A stretch of 5,505 bases of DNA from Eubacteriales bacterium (GCA_028701165.1 JAQVRG010000031.1:1-5505); one strand, 5' to 3'; positions 1-4,511 are shown, counted from the stretch's first letter. Program-made: numbers and translations. Notes: generated from the sequence alone by a model not told the origin.

Positions 1-206
1 TTAAAGCCGACATAGGTCGCGCAGTTCACGCCGATGGGGCCGGGCGTACTTTCGCCCACAGCGATCATATCCGCAAGCTCCGAAAGCGAAAACCATCCGC
101 GGCGATTGGAAATGTCCGTTAAGAAAGGGATCGTCGCCAAACCGCCACCCACCGCGAACAAACCGGCCTTGAAGAATTCATAAAAAAGCAGCGCCAGCGT
201 TTTCAT
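1..206 (-). CDS. Chromate transporter, short-chain CHR subunit (second of pair), partial
   Basis: This is the N-terminal 68 residues of a CHR-family membrane protein; the gene continues past the window edge. The family moves oxyanions such as chromate across the cytoplasmic membrane, but the substrate here is unknown. The start ATG at 206-204 overlaps the TGA (205-203) of the preceding gene as ATGA, which implies translational coupling. A G-rich stretch about 9 nt upstream can act as ribosome binding site. The visible part has the CHR hallmarks: FFKAGLFAVGGGLATIPFL (residues 11-29) and ESTPGPIGVNCATYVG (52-67). Both align with the matching motifs of the upstream partner. Short-chain CHR proteins are typically encoded as tandem pairs of ~180-190 residues whose products work together, so this is expected to be the second half of such a pair. 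The transporter family is clear; a chromate role in an anaerobe is uncertain. Confidence 0.88.
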   Translation of the reverse strand, partial: MKTLALLFYEFFKAGLFAVGGGLATIPFLTDISNRRGWFSLSELADMIAVGESTPGPIGVNCATYVGF

Positions 207-757
207 GCGCGTTTCCCCCATTTTCCGCGCCCCACGCCAACGAGCGCTGCGCCAAGCACCACATATACGGGCGAGAGCTCAAACAGCGCCACGCACACAA
301 AAGCCGCTACGCACAACAGAATATCAACAACGCTTTTCACGCTGGTCTTGCAGAGCTTCACCACCGCGTTGAAGATCAGCATCGCCACCGCCACGCGAAT
401 CCCCGCGAACGCATGCTGTACGGCGGGTATGTGCGCAAAATTGGCAAGCAGCGAGGCAATCGCCAAGATAATCAGGATGCTTGGCGTGACCACGCCAAGC
501 GTGGCGATCGCCGCGCCCAAGACCCCGCGCTGCGAGCAGCCCACAAACGTCGCCGTATTCACAGCGATCACGCCCGGCGTGCATTGGCCGATGGCGAAAT
601 AATTCAGCAGCTCCTCCTGCTTCGCCCAAGCGTGCTTCTCGACGCACTCCCGCTCAAGCATAGGCAGCATCGCGTAGCCGCCGCCGAAGGTGAAAGCGCC
701 TATGCGAAAAAACGCCGCGTACAACTCCCAAAGGGACGTTTTCTTGTTATCTTCCAT
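203..757 (-). CDS. chrA: Chromate transporter, short-chain CHR subunit (first of pair)
   Basis: A 184-residue integral membrane protein, full length for a short-chain CHR protein. The CHR signature is plain near the N-terminus: FFRIGAFTFGGGYAMLPMLE (residues 16-35), then GQCTPGVIAVNTATFVG (57-73). Hydrophobic segments follow at about 78-107, 116-135 and 143-176. The C-terminus is short and basic (GRGKWGKRA). It overlaps the second CHR gene by 4 nt, so the two form an operon and probably a heteromeric transporter. The family is named for chromate efflux; in gut anaerobes the natural substrate may be another oxyanion, and this cannot be read from sequence. The start is well constrained: an in-frame TAA lies only three codons upstream, and the next Met (residue 30) falls inside the conserved motif. 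No Shine-Dalgarno sequence precedes the ATG; a strong -10 box lies only 8 nt away, which suggests a leaderless message. Confidence 0.93.
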   Translation of the reverse strand: MEDNKKTSLWELYAAFFRIGAFTFGGGYAMLPMLERECVEKHAWAKQEELLNYFAIGQCTPGVIAVNTATFVGCSQRGVLGAAIATLGVVTPSILIILAIASLLANFAHIPAVQHAFAGIRVAVAMLIFNAVVKLCKTSVKSVVDILLCVAAFVCVALFELSPVYVVLGAALVGVGRGKWGKRA

Positions 758-765
758 AGTGTAGT

Positions 766-774
766 ATTATAGCA
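766..774 (-). promoter_or_regulatory. chrA promoter, extended -10
   Basis: Read on the minus strand this is TGCTATAAT, a perfect TATAAT with the TGn extension. No good -35 hexamer lies 16-18 bp upstream, which fits an extended -10 promoter. The hexamer ends 8 nt before the chrA ATG. The expected start of transcription (about 757-760) therefore falls at or within 3 nt of the start codon. Confidence 0.65.
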
Positions 775-810
775 AAGTAAATGAAAAACTTCTACGGTTA
801 ACGCTAAAAA

Positions 811-844
811 GAAAAAAATAAAAGGCCGCCTTTGCAGCAGCCTT
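811..844 (-). terminator. Intrinsic terminator, minus strand
   Basis: On the minus strand, AAGGCTGC (844-837) pairs with GCGGCCTT (829-822). This makes an 8-bp stem with one U-G wobble and a 7-nt loop. A run TTATTTTTTTC follows immediately (821-811). It is directional: the plus strand has no U tract after the stem. No minus-strand protein gene is seen upstream of it, so it either insulates the chrA promoter from antisense transcription or ends a small RNA (see the ncRNA at 812-895). Confidence 0.7.
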
Positions 845-895
845 GTTCGCTTATACGACGTTTCTATCCCGATTTCCATACCTGCGTCTCTTCTC
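812..895 (-). ncRNA. Putative ~84-nt small RNA complementary to decarboxylase-operon leader
   Basis: This is inferred from a perfect TATAAT on the minus strand (908-903), followed by a short stretch without a plausible protein and then a good intrinsic terminator (844-811). A start near 895 would give about 84 nt. Its first ~30 nt are the reverse complement of repeat copy 1 and so are largely complementary to repeat copy 2 in the leader of the decarboxylase mRNA (1106-1137). That includes 11 contiguous pairs (885-877 context against 1117-1127) and 8 more (1130-1137). The weak points are the lack of a clear -35 at proper spacing and the absence of any expression evidence. Alternatively, the two copies are an interspersed intergenic repeat with no RNA function. 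Confidence 0.35.
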
Positions 896-897
896 AA
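866..897. repeat. Intergenic direct repeat, copy 1
   Basis: This copy matches 1106-1137 at a constant offset of 240 bp, with 27 identities over the 32 aligned positions (5 mismatches). The longest shared block is CATACCTGCGT (877-887), and a second block is CTTCTCAA (890-897). The match stops just after this. The copy lies inside the putative small RNA, which would carry its complement. Confidence 0.75.
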
Positions 898-902
898 ATA
901 GC

Positions 903-908
903 ATTATA
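903..908 (-). promoter_or_regulatory. Possible -10 box of the small RNA
   Basis: The minus strand reads TATAAT here. The -35 region 17 bp upstream is poor (CAGCAT). A TTAACA lies 21 bp upstream, which is too far for a standard spacer. A 12-bp palindrome (TTCACAGGTGAA, 913-924) fills most of the spacer and could be an operator. An initiation site near 895 is expected. Confidence 0.35.
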
Positions 909-912
909 TAGA

Positions 913-924
913 TTCACAGGTGAA
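913..924. promoter_or_regulatory. 12-bp palindrome, possible operator
   Basis: TTCAC-AG-GTGAA is a perfect inverted repeat with 5-bp arms. It lies directly upstream of the minus-strand TATAAT at 903-908. An outer pair AGCAT (900-904) and ATGCT (926-930) surrounds it asymmetrically. The position within the promoter suggests a repressor site, but no regulator is encoded in the window. Confidence 0.3.
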
Positions 925-977
925 AATGCTGTTAAGATTTCGCTTCAGCGCGCTAAATTCTCATACATAAACATATT

Positions 978-1014
978 TTAACGCGGATTAACGTTTCTTA
1001 ACGCACGCTAAACG
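978..1014 (+). promoter_or_regulatory. TTAACG direct-repeat array upstream of decarboxylase promoter
   Basis: TTAACG occurs at 978-983, 988-993 and 998-1003, exactly 10 bp apart. A degenerate TAAACG follows at 1009-1014. The array ends 9 bp before the -35 of the decarboxylase-operon promoter, on the same face of the helix at about one turn per unit. Direct repeats at 10-11 bp steps are typical of OmpR/PhoB-type response regulators. Bacillus PhoP, for example, uses TTAACA-like repeats. The regulator here is unknown. A further TTAACG lies at 798-803, near the chrA promoter. Confidence 0.6.
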
Positions 1015-1023
1015 GCAAAGGTA

Positions 1024-1052
1024 CTGCAAAAAGGAAAGCGTGTGTGTATAAT
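1024..1052 (+). promoter_or_regulatory. Promoter of the decarboxylase membrane-subunit operon
   Basis: CTGCAA (1024-1029, a weak -35) is followed by a 17-bp spacer and TATAAT (1047-1052), with TG just before the hexamer. Transcription is expected near 1059, giving a leader of about 100 nt before the ATG at 1162. The weak -35 next to the TTAACG array suggests activator dependence. Confidence 0.65.
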
Positions 1053-1058
1053 GTAAAA

Positions 1059-1100
1059 GACGATATATGGTTGACATGTACATGTCCTTCCCGCATCGTC
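1059..1100 (+). promoter_or_regulatory. Structured 5' end of the decarboxylase mRNA leader
   Basis: The predicted transcript starts with GACGAT (1059-1064), which can pair with ATCGTC (1095-1100). Inside lies a perfect 14-bp palindrome, GACATGTACATGTC (1073-1086). It can form a 5-bp hairpin with a GTAC loop, or bind a dimeric protein as DNA. I do not recognise a named riboswitch. The dyad could be an operator just downstream of the start site. Confidence 0.4.
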
Positions 1101-1105
1101 AGGCC

Positions 1106-1137
1106 ATCCCGTTTCGCATACCTGCGTTCCTTCTCAA
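1106..1137. repeat. Intergenic direct repeat, copy 2 (in mRNA leader)
   Basis: This is the second copy of the sequence at 866-897, located 25-56 nt before the start codon of the small decarboxylase subunit. Part of it (CCTGCGTT, 1121-1128) can pair with AATGCAGG (1143-1150) through 8 pairs with one G-U. That stem covers the start of the AGGAG ribosome binding site (1148-1152). Confidence 0.7.
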
Positions 1138-1161
1138 TATAAAATGCAGGAGTGAAACAGT

Positions 1162-1299
1162 ATGGGTATTTCTCCTTGGTTCGTGTTGTGCCTCGGTATG
1201 GGCACGGTATTTGTCGGGTTGTATATTTTGATCCTCCTTACCAAATGGATGAGCGCCGTCGTCCGCAAGATCGACGCGCGCAAAGCAAAGGAGGCGTAA
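1162..1299 (+). CDS. Na+-translocating decarboxylase small (gamma/delta-type, OadG-like) membrane subunit
   Basis: A 45-residue protein with one transmembrane helix. A short polar start (MGISPW) leads into the hydrophobic segment at about 7-27, which contains the OadG-family pattern GMGTVFVGLYILILL (12-26). A basic tail follows (KWMSAVVRKIDARKAKEA). In this family the small subunit anchors and stabilises the soluble carboxyltransferase and biotin carrier on the beta subunit. At 45 residues it is far shorter than OadG of oxaloacetate decarboxylase (about 80) and lacks the C-terminal extension. It is closer in size to the tiny epsilon-type subunit of methylmalonyl-CoA decarboxylase. The start is set by AGGAG (1148-1152) with a 9-nt gap. 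It lies 3 nt upstream of the beta gene, whose ribosome binding site is inside this gene's last codons. The family call is good; the substrate of the full enzyme is unknown. Confidence 0.85.
   Translation: MGISPWFVLCLGMGTVFVGLYILILLTKWMSAVVRKIDARKAKEA
1287..1294 (+). promoter_or_regulatory. Ribosome binding site of the beta subunit gene
   Basis: AAAGGAGG lies 8 nt before the ATG at 1303, within the final codons (AKEA) of the small-subunit gene. This nearly perfect site fixes the start and suggests that the beta subunit is made at a higher or coupled rate. Confidence 0.85.
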
Positions 1300-1302
1300 A
1301 AC

Positions 1303-2505
1303 ATGCAAGCCATATTTGATTTTTTCCAAAGCACCGGATTTGCTATTCTTTTTCAAGATCCCCGCTGCATCATTATGATTGGCATCGCTTGTCTGCTTAT
1401 GTATTTGGCGATCGCTAAGGGCTTTGAGCCGCTGCTGCTGATCCCGATCGCTTTCGGTATGCTGCTGACAAACCTGCCGGGCGCCGAAATGTTCCATTCG
1501 GACTATTTTCTTAAGGTTGTGGACGGACACACCGTGGTGGATTGGGCGGCGCTGGGACAAGGCGCGGGACTGATCGACTATCTGTATTTGGGCATCAAGC
1601 TTGGTATCTACCCTTCGCTGATCTTCATGGGCGTGGGCGCGATGACGGATTTCGGGCCGCTGATCGCAAATCCTAAAAGCCTTCTTTTAGGCGCGGCGGC
1701 GCAGCTTGGCATCTTCATTACGTTCATCGGCGCGATTCTCCTCGGGCAGGCATTTCCCGAGGCTTTGCCCTTTGGCGTGCGCGAAGCGTCCTCCATCGGC
1801 ATCATCGGCGGCGCAGACGGGCCGACAGCCATCTATGTAACGCTGCGCTTGGCGCCGCACCTGTTGGGGCCTATCGCCGTCGCGGCTTACTCGTACATGG
1901 CGCTGGTGCCCGTCATCCAGCCGCCCATCATGAAGGCGCTGACCAGCGTGGAAGAACGTCAGATCGTCATGAAGCAGCTTCGCCCCGTTTCCAAAACGGA
2001 AAAGGTCATTTTCCCCATCGTGGTGACCATCTTCGTAGCGCTCCTGCTCCCCTCGGCCGCGCCTTTGATCGGCCTTTTGATGCTGGGCAACCTCTTCCGC
2101 GAATGCGGCGTGACCGAACGGTTGAGCAAAACCGCGCAGAACGAGCTTTTGAACATCGTTACGATCTTCCTCGGCGTTTCGGTTGGCGCAACCGCGACAG
2201 CGGAAGCGTTTCTTAACGCGCAGACGCTTACCATACTGGCGTTGGGCGTCATCGCCTTCGGCGGCGGCACCGCGGGCGGCGTACTGCTGGGTAAGCTCAT
2301 GAACAAGCTGAGCCGCGACCCCATCAACCCGCTGATCGGCTCCGCGGGCGTTTCCGCCGTCCCCATGGCCGCGCGCGTATCGCAGGTCGTCGCACAGAAG
2401 GAAAAACCCGGCAACTTCATCCTCATGCACGCCATGGGTCCCAACGTGGCAGGCGTGATCGGTTCCGCCATTGCGGCGGGCGTATTCCTTGCGCTGTTCC
2501 AGTAA
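1303..2505 (+). CDS. oadB: Na+-translocating decarboxylase beta subunit (OadB/MmdB/GcdB family)
   Basis: A 400-residue polytopic membrane protein, normal in length for the family (about 370-430). It decarboxylates carboxybiotin delivered by the carrier subunit and couples this to Na+ export. The residues described as functional in Klebsiella OadB are all present with the same spacing. GIIGGADGPTAIY (166-178) holds the essential Asp (D172), with the matching Tyr 26 residues later (Y198). NPLIGSAGVSAVPMAAR (342-358) supplies N342, G346, S351 and R358, equivalent to N373, G377, S382 and R389. It should therefore be active. Substrate specificity lies in the absent carboxyltransferase, so oxaloacetate, methylmalonyl-CoA, glutaconyl-CoA and malonate all remain possible; the symbol is family-level only. 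It forms an operon with the preceding small subunit. A strong terminator follows 40 nt after the stop. Confidence 0.96.
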   Translation: MQAIFDFFQSTGFAILFQDPRCIIMIGIACLLMYLAIAKGFEPLLLIPIAFGMLLTNLPGAEMFHSDYFLKVVDGHTVVDWAALGQGAGLIDYLYLGIKLGIYPSLIFMGVGAMTDFGPLIANPKSLLLGAAAQLGIFITFIGAILLGQAFPEALPFGVREASSIGIIGGADGPTAIYVTLRLAPHLLGPIAVAAYSYMALVPVIQPPIMKALTSVEERQIVMKQLRPVSKTEKVIFPIVVTIFVALLLPSAAPLIGLLMLGNLFRECGVTERLSKTAQNELLNIVTIFLGVSVGATATAEAFLNAQTLTILALGVIAFGGGTAGGVLLGKLMNKLSRDPINPLIGSAGVSAVPMAARVSQVVAQKEKPGNFILMHAMGPNVAGVIGSAIAAGVFLALFQ

Positions 2506-2545
2506 GGAATTGGCCGTTTGCCCATCCCCCATGGCTTTCATTGAC

Positions 2546-2585
2546 AAAGCAAGACCGCCGATTTGGCGGTCTTGCTTTTGTTTTG
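2546..2585 (+). terminator. Intrinsic terminator between convergent genes
   Basis: AAAGCAAGACCGCC (2546-2559) pairs perfectly with GGCGGTCTTGCTTT (2565-2578) around the loop GATTT. This gives a 14-bp stem, followed by TGTTTTGTT. It ends the decarboxylase operon. On the minus strand the same hairpin lies 28 nt after the stop of the convergent symporter gene, but only a short U stretch (TTTG) follows. It may work in both directions, more weakly on the minus strand. Confidence 0.93.
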
Positions 2586-2605
2586 TTCGTTTTTTGCCGG
2601 ATGCT

Positions 2606-4021
2606 TTACGCGTCTTCCTTCCTGTTGGACTCGCCAAGACGTACGCCGCTGAAGTATTCCCTTGTCAGCTTGAATACGATCGGAGAGAGCGCCAAGAGTG
2701 CTACCAAGTTGGGCAGCGCCATCAAGCCGTTGAGGGTATCCGCGATATCCCAAACAGCCTGAAGGGGAACAACAGCGCCAAGGACGACGATCAGGCAGAA
2801 GATGATCTGGTAGGGCTTGATGACCTTCGTTCCTAAGAGGTACTCCGCGCAGCGCGTGCCGTAGAGGCACCAGCTGAGGATGGTGGAGACCGCGAACAGC
2901 GTGATGCCGACAGCGACGATAACGCCGGCGATCTTCGCGCCGTAGGTCATGCCGAACGCCGCGATGGTGAGGCCGGTGCCCGCGCTCTCGCCAAAGGCGA
3001 TGGGCGTGCCGCTCATGAGGATCGCAAGCGCGGTCAGCGTGCAGATCACGATGGTGTCCATAAAGACTTCGAAGATGCCCCACAGACCCTGACGGACAGG
3101 GCTGTCGGTCTCGGCGGCTGCGTGGGCGATAGGCGCGGAGCCCAAGCCGGCCTCATTGGAGAAGATACCGCGGCTGATACCACGGCGCATCGCCGTCGTA
3201 ATGCCGATACCCACAAGGCCGCCGCCCAAAGCGGAGGGATTGAAGGCGCCCACAAAGATGTCCTTAAGGACGGTGCCGATGTTGCCAAGGTGCGTGAACA
3301 CAACGATCAGAGCGGCGATAATATAGATAGCCGCCATGACGGGAACGAGCTTCTCAGTGGTCTTGCCGATGCTCTTCAAACCGCCCAGGACGACAGCCGC
3401 CGCAAAGATCGCCACGATGATGCCGACGATCAGATGCACGGTGTTGGCGTTGACGGCGGGGTTGAACTCGGCGATGGTGCCGGAGATGGAGGTGGCGATG
3501 GTGTTGATCTGGGTCATGTTGCCGATGCCGAACGCGGCAAGCGCGCCAAAGATCGAGAAGACCACGGCGAGCCATTTCCAGTTTTTACCAAGACCGTTGG
3601 TGATGTAATACATGGGGCCGCCTACCCAGTCGCCCTTCGGGTTGCGCTCACGGTAGTTGACCGCCAGCACGACTTCGGCGTACTTGGTGCACATGCCGAG
3701 CAGAGCCGAAACCCACATCCAGAACACGGCGCCCGGGCCGCCCAGCGCGATAGCGCCCGCAACGCCCGCGACGTTACCGGTGCCTACCGTTGCGGCAAGC
3801 GCGGTTGCAAGCGCTTGGAACGGCGTGACAGCGCCTTCGCCCGCTTCTTTCTTCTCGAACATTTTGCAGAGCGTGTTCTTCATGGTGTAGCCGAATTTGC
3901 CAAACTGCATGCCCTTGGTACGTAAGGTGTAATACAAGCCTGTGCCAAGAAGCAGAATCATGCCGGGCCAACCCCAGACGATGCCGTTCAGCCAAGAGTT
4001 GAAACTGAGGAATCCATCCAT
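2606..4021 (-). CDS. alsT: Sodium:alanine/glycine symporter, AGCS family
   Basis: A membrane transporter of 471 residues from the chosen start, typical for the AGCS family, with about 11 hydrophobic segments. It imports alanine or glycine (possibly another small amino acid) with Na+. The AGCS signatures are clear: VGTGNVAGVAGAI followed by GGPGA at about 79-98, and FSNEAGLGSAPIAHAAAETD at about 287-306. Three in-frame ATGs exist, at 4096, 4027 and 4021. The 4096 start would place the ribosome binding site inside the gene and add a charged non-family extension. AAAGGA (4037-4032) lies 10 nt before 4021 but only 4 nt before 4027. I chose 4021, which gives MDGFLSFNSWLNGIVW, though 4027 (two residues longer) is nearly as good. 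Promoter and leader lie at 4022-4216. The gene converges on the decarboxylase operon. The exact amino acid carried is not readable. Confidence 0.95.
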   Translation of the reverse strand: MDGFLSFNSWLNGIVWGWPGMILLLGTGLYYTLRTKGMQFGKFGYTMKNTLCKMFEKKEAGEGAVTPFQALATALAATVGTGNVAGVAGAIALGGPGAVFWMWVSALLGMCTKYAEVVLAVNYRERNPKGDWVGGPMYYITNGLGKNWKWLAVVFSIFGALAAFGIGNMTQINTIATSISGTIAEFNPAVNANTVHLIVGIIVAIFAAAVVLGGLKSIGKTTEKLVPVMAAIYIIAALIVVFTHLGNIGTVLKDIFVGAFNPSALGGGLVGIGITTAMRRGISRGIFSNEAGLGSAPIAHAAAETDSPVRQGLWGIFEVFMDTIVICTLTALAILMSGTPIAFGESAGTGLTIAAFGMTYGAKIAGVIVAVGITLFAVSTILSWCLYGTRCAEYLLGTKVIKPYQIIFCLIVVLGAVVPLQAVWDIADTLNGLMALPNLVALLALSPIVFKLTREYFSGVRLGESNRKEDA

Positions 4022-4180
4022 AAACATACTTTCCTTTCTGATTTTGTTTTTCCTTTTTGCGATTTGACTGGAAGAATCTGTCGTCCTGTTTGTCATGTGG
4101 GATCTGCGAGATTAAAGATATATGCGATTGCAATCTGGTGTGGGTCGGACGCACAGCGACTCTCCACAGTACATCCAGCT
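4022..4180 (-). promoter_or_regulatory. Symporter mRNA leader with predicted hairpin
   Basis: This is a ~159-nt untranslated leader, taking the start of transcription near 4180. At its 5' end CTGG (4178-4175), TGTGG (4168-4164) and GTCG (4160-4157) pair in order with one unbroken run, CGACCCACACCAG (4147-4135). That gives 13 pairs, with bulges of 6 and 3 nt on one side and a 9-nt loop. A perfect 10-bp palindrome, GATTGCAATC (4126-4135), adjoins it. I do not recognise a glycine riboswitch: its CCGAAGG-type core is absent. No terminator hairpin precedes the gene. Confidence 0.4.
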
Positions 4181-4191
4181 GCATATATCTT
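4115..4191. repeat. 11-bp inverted repeat around the symporter start site
   Basis: AAGATATATGC (4115-4125) and its exact reverse complement GCATATATCTT (4181-4191) flank 55 bp. The right arm overlaps the -10 box of the symporter promoter. Because most of that arm lies upstream of the expected start site, it would not be in the symporter RNA, so this is more likely a DNA-level feature than a stem. Confidence 0.6.
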
Positions 4192-4216
4192 AACATGACG
4201 TGTTAATTCGCGTCAA
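4187..4216 (-). promoter_or_regulatory. Symporter promoter
   Basis: On the minus strand TTGACG (4216-4211) is followed by an 18-bp spacer and TAAGAT (4192-4187), with a TGT extension just before the -10. Both hexamers are good matches. The expected start of transcription is near 4180. Confidence 0.7.
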
Positions 4217-4232
4217 TGGGTTTCTTTTGACG
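4196..4232. promoter_or_regulatory. Three TGACG half-sites over the symporter promoter
   Basis: TGACG lies at 4196-4200 (plus), CGTCA at 4211-4215 and TTGACG at 4227-4232. The half-sites alternate in orientation. GCGTCAA (4210-4216) and TTGACGC (4227-4233) form a 7-bp dyad with a 10-bp gap. TGACG (4196-4200) and CGTCA (4211-4215) form a second dyad, also with a 10-bp gap. They cover the -35 and spacer of the symporter promoter, which suggests an operator for a dimeric regulator. Confidence 0.4.
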
Positions 4233-4413
4233 CATCCGCGCAGCGGGGTGCGAAAGGTGAAAAAAAGCCGCGCCGCACCAAGATTTTTCCGATGCGCTAA
4301 GACGTTGTCGCCATGCTGTAACGCCCTACGCCCGCAGCTATTATATTATATAATACATATAATACATAGTATGATATCCTTAAGAAAAAGGCAGTTTTCG
4401 CCGCATCTGGCAG
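4231..4413. other. Intergenic stretch between the divergent symporter and receptor promoters
   Basis: No gene is seen here. A GC-rich hairpin can form at 4231-4252: CGCATCC against GGGTGCG, extended by GC/GC with one bulged G. It has no U tract on either strand and is not a terminator. GGTGCG (4247-4252) can also pair with CGCACC about 25 nt later. Next comes an AT-rich tract at 4339-4378, containing ATATAATAC twice in tandem (4348-4356, 4357-4365). Each copy holds a TATAAT without a credible -35. A plus-strand open frame through this region has no family features and looks spurious. Confidence 0.5.
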
Positions 4414-4442
4414 TTGCAATCTACGTTTCGGTTATGTATAAT
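4414..4442 (+). promoter_or_regulatory. Promoter of the solute receptor gene
   Basis: TTGCAA (4414-4419), a 17-bp spacer and a perfect TATAAT (4437-4442). The expected start of transcription is near 4449, giving a leader of about 60 nt. The layout resembles the decarboxylase promoter (CTGCAA, 17 bp, TATAAT). Confidence 0.65.
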
Positions 4443-4495
4443 GACTTTACCATAATGTATGCTTCTGTAATTATGTAGGAGCATAAATCTGATTT

Positions 4496-4500
4496 GGAGG
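4496..4500 (+). promoter_or_regulatory. Ribosome binding site of the solute receptor gene
   Basis: GGAGG lies 11 nt before the ATG at 4512, slightly far. A second weaker AAAGGA lies only 2 nt before the ATG, too close to act alone. The signal peptide begins right at this ATG, so the start is secure. Confidence 0.75.
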
Positions 4501-4511
4501 AAAAAAGGAAC

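Noticed and set aside
920..970. Tiny plus-strand frame (ATG at 926, about 14 codons) after AGGTG that could be a leader peptide
   Set aside because: Too short to judge, with no plus-strand promoter seen for it. The AGGTG is part of a palindrome that explains the sequence equally well.
1687..2637. Long open frame of about 316 residues antisense to the beta subunit gene
   Set aside because: The product is rich in Arg, Gly, Asp, Gln and His in the way expected of GC-rich antisense frames, matches no family I know, and lies opposite a well-supported gene. Other long frames opposite the symporter (for example 3122-3925) fail for the same reason.
4022..4180. Glycine riboswitch in the symporter leader
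   Set aside because: A GGAGAG string is present in the expected kind of context, but the conserved CCGAAGG-type core and tandem aptamer layout are missing.
4231..4252. GC-rich hairpin as a transcription terminator
   Set aside because: Neither strand has a U tract after the stem, and no gene ends nearby on either strand.
4348..4365. Tandem TATAAT boxes as additional promoters for the receptor gene
   Set aside because: No acceptable -35 hexamer lies 16-18 bp upstream of either copy. The promoter at 4414-4442 is much better.
4200..4478. Plus-strand open frame of 92 residues in the intergenic region
   Set aside because: No ribosome binding site, low-complexity basic and Tyr/Ile stretches from an AT-rich tract, and overlap with two promoters.
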